DNA of 64,000 nt from Caballeronia sp. dw_276 (GCF_018449635.1 NZ_JAAVUV010000006.1:1-64000), one strand, 5' to 3'; positions 1-8,907 are shown, numbered from the stretch's first letter. A program made the numbers and translations. The notes: generated from the sequence alone by a model not told the origin.

Positions 1-293
1 GTGGCCGCCGACGTCGTCGAAGTCGGTGCCAGTAGAGCATCGGCGGCAGGCATGACGGAACCGTGATGCGTCACTTTATTCCGGCGGCTGCGATAGCGGC
101 GCATCCGTTCGGCGTGTGCAAAGCGGCCATGGCGGCTGCGCTGGTAGCGCCGGCCGGCCTCGCGCATGCTGGAATGACGCGAAAGCTCGGAGCAGTCGCT
201 ATTGCAATAGATTTGGCCGCGGTCGCAACGGCGGCAAACAATGACCTGTGCCCGACAGCGCACGCACACGAACAGTCGACCTGACGCCGGCAT
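1..293 (-). CDS. Partial zinc-ribbon-like conserved protein, IS66-neighbourhood type
   Basis: On the minus strand an ATG at 293 opens a reading frame of 97 codons that runs off the left edge without a stop. The visible protein has paired cysteines (CVRC, CRRC, then YCNSDC), which suggests a zinc ribbon. A very basic stretch follows (AGRRYQRSRHGRF, RMRRYRSRRNK) and then VTHHGS. From memory, proteins with this pattern are common in Burkholderiales next to IS66-type insertion sequences, and their function is unknown. A weak purine-rich RBS precedes the start. The C-terminus lies outside the window. Other frames across this stretch look like shadows, since they lack the cysteine and arginine pattern. 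Confidence 0.6.
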   Translation of the reverse strand, partial: MPASGRLFVCVRCRAQVIVCRRCDRGQIYCNSDCSELSRHSSMREAGRRYQRSRHGRFAHAERMRRYRSRRNKVTHHGSVMPAADALLAPTSTTSAA

Positions 294-1092
294 CGAGAAT
301 CCCTGTCAATGCCGATGCAATATCGACAGGGCTGACCAAGCGTGCAATACTTGGCGCACACTCGTGCCCCGTCGTACGCGTGTTGGGTTCGACACCGGAA
401 TGAACCTGGCAGTTTGGGCCGGTGTCGGACCTGTTTGTTCGGCGGTAGGTAAAACTTCTTCTACCGCATCCCGCCCTTCGCGTCACCCCCCGCCAGACGC
501 GAGCAGCACCGGGCGCGTCTGCACTCGCCCTTCGGGCTCCTTCCGACGCACCCAAATACCTGCCCATCGGCACCTCCGCCCGTCGTCGAAAAACCCGTTC
601 TGAAGAACAAGTCATTTAGCGTTTCTGATTGACGCCGCCATCTGGTGTCGCTTTCCGACCGCCATTCACACTAGTTACTTTAGAGCGCTGACATAACACG
701 TTCCGTACGCCAACACGCATTCATCAGATGTAATGCTGCTATGGCTACCATGTCTTAAGCCACTGTCAAGGAGACAACGGCTTAATGGCGTAACGACTGC
801 GGGCATTGAAGGAGGTCTGAACTTCAGGGTGAGCGCGCGTCTGCAGGAAAGGGTGGTTAGGCAGACGGGCTGTCCACACAATCATGGAAGTACTTGGGAA
901 CTTTGGCTGCGTCCATGACGCTCATTTGGTTCGATGAGGCTTGCCAGACTGTAACGCGAGATCTTTCGCTCACGTCAGTGTGATTGGGATCCGCTTTGAG
1001 CCGTTGCCAAACCCTGCATGCGGCCTTGAGCGGAGCTCACTTGTAGATCCGATTAGATGTGCGGCCGTGTGCGTTGACGCACCCGCGTCCCA
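294..1092. other. Gene-poor stretch
   Basis: No convincing gene was found here. An inverted repeat at 301-331 (CCCTGTC, 17-nt spacer, GACAGGG) lies just upstream of the minus-strand start at 293 and could be an operator or promoter element for that gene. The rest contains only short, compositionally odd open frames that I do not recognise. Confidence 0.4.
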
Positions 1093-1368
1093 ATGTGTCG
1101 ACCCGTTGTGATCATGAGTATGCGAAATCGACTAGCTCGTCGTAAGACGTATTCGGGGGGCCGTAATTTCCATGCGCACCGAGGTCGCCTCTACGTCTCT
1201 TTGAACGCGGGTCTGGCGAAGTTCCTGAGGATGTGGCGTCAAGAGGAGCAGATGCTGATCACTCAAATTCAACACGTCTTGAGTTCTTTGCATTTGGAAT
1301 CGATCGTCGTCGTTGATACGCTCCGAATCATTGCAGACCCCGTGATCGGACAGTCAACGAGCGGCTAA
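1093..1368 (+). CDS. Small hypothetical ORF
   Basis: A 91-codon ORF that ends just before the racemase-like gene. It has a basic N-terminal half (RNRLARRKTYSGGRNFH) and a more ordinary C-terminal half (MLITQIQHVLSSLHLESIVVVDTL). No domain was recognised and no strong ribosome binding site is visible. It could be a decayed fragment of a mobile element or a chance frame. Confidence 0.2.
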   Translation: MCRPVVIMSMRNRLARRKTYSGGRNFHAHRGRLYVSLNAGLAKFLRMWRQEEQMLITQIQHVLSSLHLESIVVVDTLRIIADPVIGQSTSG

Positions 1369-1378
1369 TGAGCATTCC

Positions 1379-2083
1379 ATGAGACAAGACCTTTCCATCG
1401 TGCTGCTGCACGCCACACCCGTGGCCATCGCGCCAATTCACGCAGCATTCCTGGCCGATTGGCCAGAGGCTCGACTGACCAACCTGCTCGACGACAGCCT
1501 GACGGCAGCCCGTGGCAGCAGCAACGACCTGTCCGAGTCGTTGCGAACGCGCTTCGTGAATGTCACGCGATACGGCTACGAGAGCGGCGCCGATGGCATC
1601 CTTGCAACGTGTTCGGCGTTCGGTCCCGCAATCGAAAAGGCCGATGCCGAACTTCCGGTACCAGTCTGCAAACCGAATGCGGCCATGTTCGCCGATGCGC
1701 TTGCACGTGGCAAAAACCTCGCAATGTTCGTGACCATTGAGCCTGCGTTGCCAACAATGGTGACAGAGTTTTTCAGCGAGGCATCACGCACGAATCCGCA
1801 CGCTACGCTCGCCACCTTCGTAGTTGACGACGCGATGGAAAGATTGAGTGCGGGCGACAGCGAAACGCACAATTGTCTGGTGGCGCGAAAGGCCGCAAGC
1901 CTGCATGGTTACGACGCGATTATGCTGGCGCATTTTTCAACCGCTCAGGCACTCGATGCGGTCACCTCGGTCGCAAGCTGCCCGGTGTTTTCCGCGCCAC
2001 GCAGCGCAGTCGCGGTGTCGATCGTATCGGGAAATACCGTGATCTTCGTGCGCGCCGCGACCCGGGTCCAGTCTGCGAGATGA
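1379..2083 (+). CDS. Asp/Glu racemase-family protein with chimeric C-terminus
   Basis: A protein of about 234 residues similar to the Asp/Glu/hydantoin racemase superfamily. It keeps both signature cysteines, one in ATCSAFG and one in SCPVFSAPRSA, which act as paired acid/base residues in this family. The start region reads LSIVLLHATPVAIAPI, typical of the first strand. Family members normally end soon after the second cysteine motif, roughly at residue 210. The last ~23 residues (from VSIVSGNTV) are translated from the reverse complement of a different gene (see 2010-2124), so the native end has been lost or replaced. The substrate is unknown and activity is uncertain. Confidence 0.7.
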   Translation: MRQDLSIVLLHATPVAIAPIHAAFLADWPEARLTNLLDDSLTAARGSSNDLSESLRTRFVNVTRYGYESGADGILATCSAFGPAIEKADAELPVPVCKPNAAMFADALARGKNLAMFVTIEPALPTMVTEFFSEASRTNPHATLATFVVDDAMERLSAGDSETHNCLVARKAASLHGYDAIMLAHFSTAQALDAVTSVASCPVFSAPRSAVAVSIVSGNTVIFVRAATRVQSAR

Positions 2084-2124
2084 AGCGCGGCATCTTGATA
2101 GTCGGCGAGTAAGGCAATTTTCAT
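2010..2124 (-). pseudogene. 5' fragment of a D-2-hydroxyacid dehydrogenase
   Basis: From an ATG at 2124 the minus strand encodes MKIALLADYQDAALHLADW, followed by RVAARTKITVFPDT. This is the characteristic N-terminus of D-isomer-specific 2-hydroxyacid dehydrogenases. Similarity fades near 2010-2025, where the sequence becomes the racemase-like gene read backwards. Only about 35 of more than 300 residues remain, with no NAD-binding domain. The boundary is estimated by eye. Confidence 0.65.
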
Positions 2125-2646
2125 ACGAGGCCTCGCTTGGAGAAACGATTCCACTATCACAGGCATCGGCGTGAGAGACCACCTATCTGATGGTATGAGT
2201 CGGAGGCAACGCTTACGAAAAAACTTCCATACACGCGGGATGGACTTGAACGTTAATATTATCGGCGCGCAGTCAAGAAGGTCTGATTCGCTTGCCGTCG
2301 TGACGCAGCAACTCACAACCGAATACGTTGCAAGATTGTCCTCGCACACGTCCTTTGATCGGCGATAGAAAAGTGCTATCAAATGGCCGGTAAGTACCTC
2401 ACTCTCGTCAGTCGAATGGCCGATGATGGTGACTTGTGAAGGACTGTTCCCGTCCGACTGGGGGCAAACACTGAACCGCGGTGCGGCCTACAGCTTATCG
2501 TTCCGTGATCGGCACACGTCGACCCGTTCCGGTTGGCTAGCCGCAGACTTCGAACGGCGACTATTCGAGGATGAGCTGCCGCTCATGACCACAGGCATTC
2601 TCCACTCAACGGCCTTGCGGAGGCAGGATCCCCGACGCCCGTCTCT
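2125..2646. other. No gene recognised
   Basis: This lies upstream of the dehydrogenase remnant on the minus strand and downstream of the aldo/keto reductase stop. It probably includes the former promoter of the lost dehydrogenase. No open frame here resembles a known protein. Confidence 0.4.
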
Positions 2647-3666
2647 TCAGCCGCAGACTCGATCCTGGTCATGAAAGCGTTGCATCCAGTAGGGGAAGGG
2701 AACTGACGGTTCAGATACCTTATCGAGCCGCGCGCATTGTTCGGAGGTTAGTGCGAGGTTCTGTGCATCGAGGTTAGCGGCGAGTTGCTCGCATGTGCGG
2801 GCTCCAACAATGACAGAAGTGATCGGCTCGCGCGCAAGCAACCAGCCTAATGCGACTTGAGCCGGCGTGGCCGCTAGTTCGTCGGCGACTTCACGCATTA
2901 CTGTGAGGATCAACTCGCCCCTGACCGTATCAACCGGGGGAAAGTCGAGCTTCGCACGCCGCCCGACAGTTTCACCATTCTGCGAGTACTTGCCGCTCAG
3001 ATAGCCACCTGCGAGCGGACTCCAGACCAGAAGGCCCATTCTGTTTGTCGCTGCAACCGGCATGATTTCGTGTTCGATATCGCGGCTCGTCAGGGAATAG
3101 TGCACCTGATTGCTTACGACATGAACCCGATCGTTACGGGACGTTATCCCGACGGCCCGCTCAAGATCGCCTGCACTGAAATTGCACACGCCAATATGGC
3201 GGACTTTGCCCTGCATGACGAGGTCGTCCAGCACACGAAGCGTTTCGTCGAGCGGAACGAGCGCGTCACGGTCGTGCAACTGGAACAGGTCAATGTGATC
3301 GCGACCAAGTCTCTTCAGGCTTGTCTCGACCGAGCGCATGATGTGTGAGCGGCCCAATCCCACATCGTTCTGGCCGGTGCCGGTGCGTAGCCGAATCTTG
3401 GTCGCGACGAGCATTCGATCTTCGTCCAATTTCAATGCTTTCAGCACATGGCCCACGACCTCTTCTGAGCGACCTTGTGAATAGGCGTCCGCCGTGTCGA
3501 TCAGGTTGACGCCACGTTCCACGGCCATCGCAACGAGCCGGGCGGCCTTATCGCTGTTCAAGCCGGCAATATTGCCCCAGATGCCCGAGCCAGCACCGAA
3601 AGTCATTGCGCCCAAGCTAAGCCGTGAAACGCGTAGACCAGTTCTGCCAAGCGTGCTGTATTCCAT
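2647..3666 (-). CDS. Aldo/keto reductase
   Basis: A 339-residue NAD(P)H-dependent aldo/keto reductase of the YajO/Tas type, cytosolic, TIM-barrel fold. The family catalytic residues are visible: Asp and Tyr in NLIDTADAY, Lys in LVATKI, and His in LFQLHDRD. The C-terminal cofactor region (PITSVIVGARTCEQL) is present. I place the start at the ATG at 3666 (MEYSTLGRTGLRV), which has AAGGA a suitable distance upstream and matches the family's usual N-terminus. The frame extends further upstream to 3738, but those residues do not look like protein. It appears intact and monocistronic. The substrate cannot be inferred. Confidence 0.9.
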   Translation of the reverse strand: MEYSTLGRTGLRVSRLSLGAMTFGAGSGIWGNIAGLNSDKAARLVAMAVERGVNLIDTADAYSQGRSEEVVGHVLKALKLDEDRMLVATKIRLRTGTGQNDVGLGRSHIMRSVETSLKRLGRDHIDLFQLHDRDALVPLDETLRVLDDLVMQGKVRHIGVCNFSAGDLERAVGITSRNDRVHVVSNQVHYSLTSRDIEHEIMPVAATNRMGLLVWSPLAGGYLSGKYSQNGETVGRRAKLDFPPVDTVRGELILTVMREVADELAATPAQVALGWLLAREPITSVIVGARTCEQLAANLDAQNLALTSEQCARLDKVSEPSVPFPYWMQRFHDQDRVCG

Positions 3667-3814
3667 TGTGTATTCCTTGTTTGAATTAAAACCTGATGCA
3701 TCGGTAGAGTAAGACCTAGAGTCCACGTGTCGCGCCATTGGCTATGGTCAGATTCGGCGTGACACAAGCTCGCCCAGAACGGTCTCCGGTTCGACGTGGC
3801 CGTGAAAGATTTAT

Positions 3815-4598
3815 TCAGAACTGCTTTCGAGTTAGATCCAGTCTTCGTTGAAAGCCATTCAGCACCGCATGCGAGGCAGAGGATGCTTCATGCCCTGCTT
3901 GCGGACAGCGCTTCCCACGTCTGCCTTTCGACAACTTCCGCACGTACCTGACGACGCAACACCTCGGCGAAAGCGACTGCGAGATCCTTGGGACTCGCCC
4001 GCGAGGACTTTCAAGCTCGACGATGCGCACACTGTGCCATGTCTGCTCAAGCAGTTCGGCAGCTACGCGGCCTACGTCCGCGGTGCGACATCGGCACCGG
4101 CTTATCGAGCGGCTGCACGTAACTGGCAATGACGCCGTCGTCGCTTGCTGACGCGACATCCCATGCGGCGTTCTCCATGAATCAGGCTGGCCGCAGGAAC
4201 GTCACCGGCATCGGCACCTCGCGCAGCGCCTGCTCCATCAGCGTGCGTTGAGTGAGCAGGTTGCCCTCGTCGGCCTGTGCGCCGATCGTCGAGATGCAAA
4301 CGACTTTGTCGGGCTCTGCCTTCAGGAGGGCTGCGGACTCAGCCTCAATCACTGTGCGCGCTTCAGGAAACCCGGGCCCTGGATCGAATTTCTAAGGCGG
4401 CAGGATGAAAACGCTCGTCGAGCCTTCGAACGCGGCGGCGAGCGATGAAGGGTCTTCAATGAAATCTGTCGCGATCTCGCAACCTCGCTCTGCCCACGCC
4501 TCTGTCTGGGTCGCATCGCGCACTACTGCGCGTACCGGCTGACCAGTAGCCACCAGTTCGCCGCTCACTTTGCCGGCAACCTCTGTGATTGCATACAT
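3815..4598 (-). pseudogene. NmrA-family NAD(P)-binding reductase, frameshifted
   Basis: The minus strand carries the pieces of an NmrA/atypical SDR gene in different frames. The 5' end at 4598 reads MYAITEVAGKVSGEL, followed by QPVRAVVRDATQTEAW and SVFILPP, the family's N-terminus. Its Gly-rich loop is degenerate (EVAGKVSG). Downstream, another frame has ADVGRVAAELLEQ and VRIVELESPR, and a third has KQGMKHPLPRM, all in the order expected for the C-terminal half. Several frameshifts and stops separate them, so no full-length product is possible. Boundaries are approximate. Confidence 0.7.
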
Positions 4599-4661
4599 TG
4601 CTTGTTCTCTATATGTGGACATATCGGGCGACGCAGCGTGAAGGTGCCGACGGCCGACCGC

Positions 4662-5975
4662 TCAAGCGCGACGCAAACCGTCGTAAAACGCCTGCTCGAA
4701 CTGTCCGTAGAGGTTCACTACGCGCGCGTCGTAAAAAGGCAGCATCTGCGTAAAGAGCGATCCGGCGACCCGCTTGACCGGATCCACCCAGAAGTAGGTG
4801 TTCAACAACCCGGCCCAGCTCACGCTGCCTGCACTGCGTCCATGCGGTCCTTGCTCTGCATTGATGTCGAAGGACAACCCCCACTTGTGCGCGGTGCCGG
4901 GAAACTGATCGAAGCTGTTCGACCACGACGGCTGCGCCGTCTTCATTTCCGCGACCTGCAGATCGCCAATGTGATTGCGGAACATCGTCGTGACGGTGTC
5001 GGCGCGTAGCACGCGTTCTCCGCGATAGGTGCCGCCCATTAAGAGCATCTGCAGGAACGCCATGTAGTCGCGCGGCGTGCTGAAGAGTCCGCCTCCGCCC
5101 ATGAAAAATTCTGGGCGCTGATTGATCTCGAACGGCTCGGGCGCGAGGGAGCCGTCCGCCTGACGCCTGTGCATGGTCGCGACGCGCTGCTTCTGCTTGC
5201 TGCCGATGAGAAAGCCCGTGTTGCGCATGCCGAGCGGATCGAAGATGTTCTCGCGGAAGTAGACTTCCAGCGACTGATCGGTCACGGCCTCGACCAGTTT
5301 GCCGACCCAGTCCATGCTGATGCCGTACTCCCAGCGCTCGCCGGGCTCGAACTCGAGCGGCGCCGCGAACGCGCCGTTCATCGAATAGCCGATGTCCGGC
5401 ATGCCCGTTACTGTCTCGTACCGGCTTAGCTTGTCGCTCCAGATGCTGTAGGTAAAGCCAGAGGTATGCGTGAGGAGATGGCGCACCGTGATCGCATTGC
5501 GCGCAGGACGCAGCTTGGGCTGCCCGGAGGCGTCGAATCCGTCGAGGATTTGAGGCGACTTCAACTGCGGCAGGATCTCGCCCGCAGGTTGATCCAGCCG
5601 CAGTCTGCCCTGTTCGATGAGCTGCATGCACGCAGTTGCGGTAATCGCCTTTGTCATCGACAGGAGCCAGAAGACCGTGTCAGGGCTAATGGCCTCGCCA
5701 GTGCGCGCATTCGCCAGGCCACGCGCTCCCTCGTAAACCAGTCCATCGTCGGTTGCGGCCATGGCGACAACGCCGGCGACCGTACCGTCGTCCACCGCCC
5801 GTTGCAGGCATTGATCGATTGAACTGCAGGCCGGGTGATGGGCCAGCACGGCGTCGCCATTCGGACGCTGCGATACTGCCCGCGCGTCGCGACTTGCGGT
5901 GCCACCAAGTGTCGCAAGGGCTAGCAGGCTTGACGCTCCCTTCAGAAGACGACGACGATCTGTTTGAACTGCCAT
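4662..5975 (-). CDS. Tat-exported serine hydrolase (class C beta-lactamase/EstB-like)
   Basis: A 437-residue protein of the beta-lactamase/transpeptidase-like serine hydrolase family. The N-terminus has a twin-arginine signal (TDRRRLLKG, then a hydrophobic stretch and ASRDARA), so export by Tat is likely. The catalytic Ser-x-x-Lys is SMTK near residues 106-109. A YGIS segment sits where the Tyr motif is expected, and HKWGLSF lies toward the C-terminus. The start at 5975 is preceded by AGGAAG, while the longer frame upstream adds a poor N-terminus. The family includes esterases, D-aminopeptidases and true beta-lactamases, and the activity here is not determined. It is divergent from a LysR gene, which may control it. 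Confidence 0.85.
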   Translation of the reverse strand: MAVQTDRRRLLKGASSLLALATLGGTASRDARAVSQRPNGDAVLAHHPACSSIDQCLQRAVDDGTVAGVVAMAATDDGLVYEGARGLANARTGEAISPDTVFWLLSMTKAITATACMQLIEQGRLRLDQPAGEILPQLKSPQILDGFDASGQPKLRPARNAITVRHLLTHTSGFTYSIWSDKLSRYETVTGMPDIGYSMNGAFAAPLEFEPGERWEYGISMDWVGKLVEAVTDQSLEVYFRENIFDPLGMRNTGFLIGSKQKQRVATMHRRQADGSLAPEPFEINQRPEFFMGGGGLFSTPRDYMAFLQMLLMGGTYRGERVLRADTVTTMFRNHIGDLQVAEMKTAQPSWSNSFDQFPGTAHKWGLSFDINAEQGPHGRSAGSVSWAGLLNTYFWVDPVKRVAGSLFTQMLPFYDARVVNLYGQFEQAFYDGLRRA

Positions 5976-6124
5976 TTTTCGTTTCTTCCTAATTAAATGA
6001 ATGAATCGCGGCATTACTGTGCTTCAGTGATTGGCGAAAAACGCGCGCCGTGGCCGGTTTGCGTTGATGCGTCCAGCGGATGTCTCGGTGAGACTTATTC
6101 TGGGCAAGCATTAAACAAAACAAA

Positions 6125-6163
6125 ATGACATGGATGTCATCAGATAAGTGACAACGCGTCACT
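6125..6163. promoter_or_regulatory. Two palindromes between divergent hydrolase and LysR genes
   Basis: ATGACA-4 nt-TGTCAT at 6125-6140 is a perfect palindrome, and AGTGAC-5 nt-GTCACT at 6147-6163 is a second one. Both carry TGAC/GTCA half sites. They lie in the intergenic region between the serine hydrolase (start 5975) and the LysR gene (start 6266), the usual place for LysR-type operators. Binding by that regulator is inferred. Confidence 0.5.
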
Positions 6164-6265
6164 GATTTGGCATGATCAACGGACATGTCCAGCACTGCTG
6201 CAAGGCGCAGCGTTCGCTCTCACCTGGTCGGTCACGCTTCTCCAAACGTATTAACTCGAGCAACC

Positions 6266-7198
6266 ATGAGATCCAGTAGCGAGAAACTTTCCGGCAGCAT
6301 TAGCGTGTTCGCCGCCGTCGTGGATGCGGGAACGTTTGTGGCCGCTTCGGAGGTGATAGGAATGACCCCGCCGGGCGTCAGTCGGGCGATTGCGCGGCTG
6401 GAAAAAAAGTTGAACATCCGGCTCTTCAGCCGGACAACGCGCTCCGTCTCCCTGACTGAAGAGGGCCGTCGCTTTTACGAGCAGGTCATGCCCCATCTCG
6501 CTGGGCTTGAGGAAGCAGCGGCCGCTGCGGCAGGTATCGCGTCCGTTGTGCGTGGGAAGCTCAGAATCAATCTGGATCCTGTTGTCTACCGGACCATTCT
6601 CGGGCAACAACTCGATGCATTTATGGACGCGCACCCCGAACTCGAAATCGAGTTCATCGCGCGGGACAGTCTTGGCGACCTTGTCATGGACGGCTTCGAC
6701 CTCGCCGTGCGATTCGGCGAACCCAAAGCGTCTACCCTGATTGCAAGGAAGCTGCTCGACACCCGCGTCGTCACGGTCGCAGCGCCCTCATACGTTGCCC
6801 GCTGGGGACGGCCGGCAAAACCGGAGGACCTCAAAGGTGGAAGCCACAGATGCCTTGAATTTCGCAACCCGGAGACAGGCAAGCCGTTCCAATGGGAATT
6901 TCATCGCAAGCGAAAAAGCATTGTGGTCGACACCCGGGGACGGCTCACGGTCAACGACCCGAGTGCGTTGCTCAACGCATGTCTCGCCGGTTCCGGAATT
7001 GCTCAGATGTTGTTGCTCGGTGCCGAGCCCCTGATTGCCGACGGCAGTTTGATCAATCTCTTTCCCGAGTGGGTAGACGAACGGTATCCGTTATACGTCT
7101 ACTACGCATCCCGGCACCATGTGCCGGCGAAGACCCGCGCTTTTATTGACTTCGTAGTGGAGCTGGCAGGCAATCACGAGCGTACGGGCACGCGCTAG
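6266..7198 (+). CDS. LysR-family transcriptional regulator
   Basis: A 310-residue LysR-type regulator. The N-terminal winged helix-turn-helix (ISVFAAVVDAGTFVAASEV, then SRAIARLEKKLNIRLFSRTTR) is followed by an effector-binding domain with the usual GFDLAVRFGEP and AAPSYVARWG segments. I chose the ATG at 6266 (MRSSSEKLSGS). The open frame extends 27 codons further upstream but that stretch is not typical of the family. It probably regulates itself and the divergent serine hydrolase. The effector is unknown. Confidence 0.88.
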   Translation: MRSSSEKLSGSISVFAAVVDAGTFVAASEVIGMTPPGVSRAIARLEKKLNIRLFSRTTRSVSLTEEGRRFYEQVMPHLAGLEEAAAAAAGIASVVRGKLRINLDPVVYRTILGQQLDAFMDAHPELEIEFIARDSLGDLVMDGFDLAVRFGEPKASTLIARKLLDTRVVTVAAPSYVARWGRPAKPEDLKGGSHRCLEFRNPETGKPFQWEFHRKRKSIVVDTRGRLTVNDPSALLNACLAGSGIAQMLLLGAEPLIADGSLINLFPEWVDERYPLYVYYASRHHVPAKTRAFIDFVVELAGNHERTGTR

Positions 7199-8029
7199 TG
7201 CTGTTTCGGCCGGACTGGCGAGGCAATATCGAATGGCCGGTTACGTATGGTCTGCGGTCTGCCATGATCAGAATGCGATCGTCCAGTGCTGGCCCAGATT
7301 GTGTCTAAACTCGTAGCCACTGGGAATTGACGGATCCTTTCTCGGCAGAGTTCGCGGCTTGTCGATTGCGGCAACCCGAACGTCAAATCACAGCGGAACG
7401 TATCGCAAAGACGCGACAACCCCGCACGGGCGTCATGCCTGCATCGCTGAGCCATCTCAGCAGCGCTTTGCGGCCCAATTAGAGGTTGAATGGGTTAATT
7501 TGTTCAAGGTCTCAGGTTCGTCGGCAAAAGTTCATGCTTCGAACCTCGACAACGGTATTTCGATTTTGCTCACAGAGATCGACACGCTGTTGTTTCTACA
7601 TCCTTACGAAAAGCGCTTGCTTGCACGGGCCCAGCGGCTGCTCCGATTAAATAAATATAATGCATCGCTGGTTGCCGTACATCCATTGATTCATGGCCGC
7701 GTTTCTAGGCCCTATGATCAAGCAGATTTCAGCGAGCAAACACCGCGCTGGTTGGATAAAAAATTTTTGGTCGATCGTCTTTGAGGCATAGTTAATTTCG
7801 CATCTCATTGCCACGCCAAGCTTAGCTAATATTCAATCGCGCCCACGCGCCCACGCGCCCACGCACCCACGCGCCCACGCGCCCACGGCCACGCCGCTCT
7901 TGCGCGAGCAACCGTGATCCAGCGTCCTCGCGAACTAGGCTGATAGATCATCCGGGCGATTTGTGATGTCGACTTTCACCCGTGCCAAACGCAGCAGAAA
8001 GAATCAATCAAGCTCAGCGCCGAAGTCAA
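7199..8029. other. Gene-poor stretch with a possible small ORF
   Basis: This interval contains the 8-bp tandem repeat described at 7838 and one possible ORF at 7359-7784 on the plus strand (141 codons). The C-terminal two thirds of that ORF (WVNLFKVSGSSAKVH, EKRLLARAQRLLRL) looks somewhat protein-like, but there is no RBS and no family match that I know. I do not call it a gene. Confidence 0.35.
7838..7888. repeat. 8-bp tandem repeat (GCGCCCAC)n
   Basis: About six consecutive copies of the octamer CGCGCCCA (equivalently GCGCCCAC), one carrying a single change (GCACCCAC). The array lies outside any gene I can support. Copy number in such arrays often varies between strains. Confidence 0.9.
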
Positions 8030-8338
8030 TCACAGCCGACAGGCGGAGATGAAATATTTATCCTTTTTCGTCTTCGTTGCGCGGTACATCGCAGCGTCGG
8101 CTTTCGCCAAAAGCTCATCGAGCGTCGAGTCGTGCTTGGTTGCTAAAGCTACTCCAACACTCGCGCTCATCAAGATTTCGCGATTACCGATTCGGTAGAG
8201 CTGCAATAGTTTTTAGCACAGCGCCTCTCCCACACGTTGGGCTTCATGCGCCGTATTTATTTCAGCGCAGAAGACAGTGGATTCAGCTCCGGCGAGGCGA
8301 CTGACGACATCATCCCCGAGGAAAGCCTGGATCAGGCG
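8030..8338 (-). pseudogene. Remnant of a GGDEF (diguanylate cyclase) domain
   Basis: The minus strand read in one frame from about 8338 gives FLGDDVVSRLAGAES, then INTAHEAQRVGEALC, an in-frame TAA, then ILMSASVGVALATKHDST and LDELLAKADAAMYRATKT, ending at a TGA (8030-8032). This is the second half of a GGDEF domain. The GGDEF active-site motif itself is replaced by AGAES, and the stop codon interrupts the fold. No upstream half of the domain was found. The fragment is clearly decayed. Confidence 0.75.
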
Positions 8339-8475
8339 CCCGGATCCCGGGTCCCGCCCTCGTACGTTACTTAAATGGTCGATAACCCACATAGCGTTGC
8401 ACTTCGGATCTTGTCTTTGTCATATAGGCGCACTATCTTAAGTACTGTATAAACGTACAGCTATCGGAGGGTGCC

Positions 8476-8706
8476 ATGGAAGAATGGGTCCGAGTCCAAA
8501 ATGAGCGCGATCGCACGGTACTGGTTTGGTTGCGTAAGCAGGTGAGCGATGCCGCGATCGCCATGGCCGCGCGAGCATGTGCCCAAGGTGATTCGAAACC
8601 GTTTTTATCAGCGGTCTGTCGACAGCTCGGTCTCAAGGCGCCTCGCGTGCTGTCGCAAAGTCAGACCGGCGAAGCGGTAGGGGAGAAGCACTTGGCGGCG
8701 ATGTAG
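8476..8706 (+). CDS. Small hypothetical protein
   Basis: A 76-residue ORF with an ATG at 8476 preceded by GGAGG at good spacing, which favours real translation. The sequence (MEEWVRVQNERDRTVLVWL, then AAIAMAARACAQG) is mostly soluble and helical with no known domain. It stands alone between the GGDEF remnant and a toxin-antitoxin pair. Function unknown. Confidence 0.55.
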   Translation: MEEWVRVQNERDRTVLVWLRKQVSDAAIAMAARACAQGDSKPFLSAVCRQLGLKAPRVLSQSQTGEAVGEKHLAAM

Positions 8707-8874
8707 GAATCCTGCGGGGGCATTCTAACGGTGTCCGGCCTGGACGCTGATTTCTATCTGACGGCGTCGCTTTCTGACGATAACCGAACGTTTTTAGAAA
8801 CCTGCCCTTGTCTGATTATCGTTAAAGACAGCTTTTATCAATCATTCCATGCGGCAGAGGAGCCGTGGTAACCT

Positions 8875-8896
8875 ATGCGCTGCAAATGCAACGCAT
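8875..8896. promoter_or_regulatory. Palindromic operator of the toxin-antitoxin operon
   Basis: A near-perfect palindrome: ATGCG, C, TGCA, AA, TGCA, A, CGCAT. It lies directly upstream of the antitoxin RBS (GGAG at 8897-8900). Antitoxins of the ParD/RelB kind autoregulate by binding such sites, so repression here is inferred from position and symmetry. Confidence 0.6.
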
Positions 8897-8907
8897 GGAG
8901 TTAGCAA

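Noticed and set aside
4609..5631. 340-codon minus-strand frame overlapping the serine hydrolase in another frame
   Set aside because: Arg/Gln-rich translation typical of a frame-shifted shadow; the hydrolase frame has the signal peptide and SMTK motif.
7838..7888. CRISPR-like array
   Set aside because: The units are contiguous octamers without spacers, and there are no cas genes.
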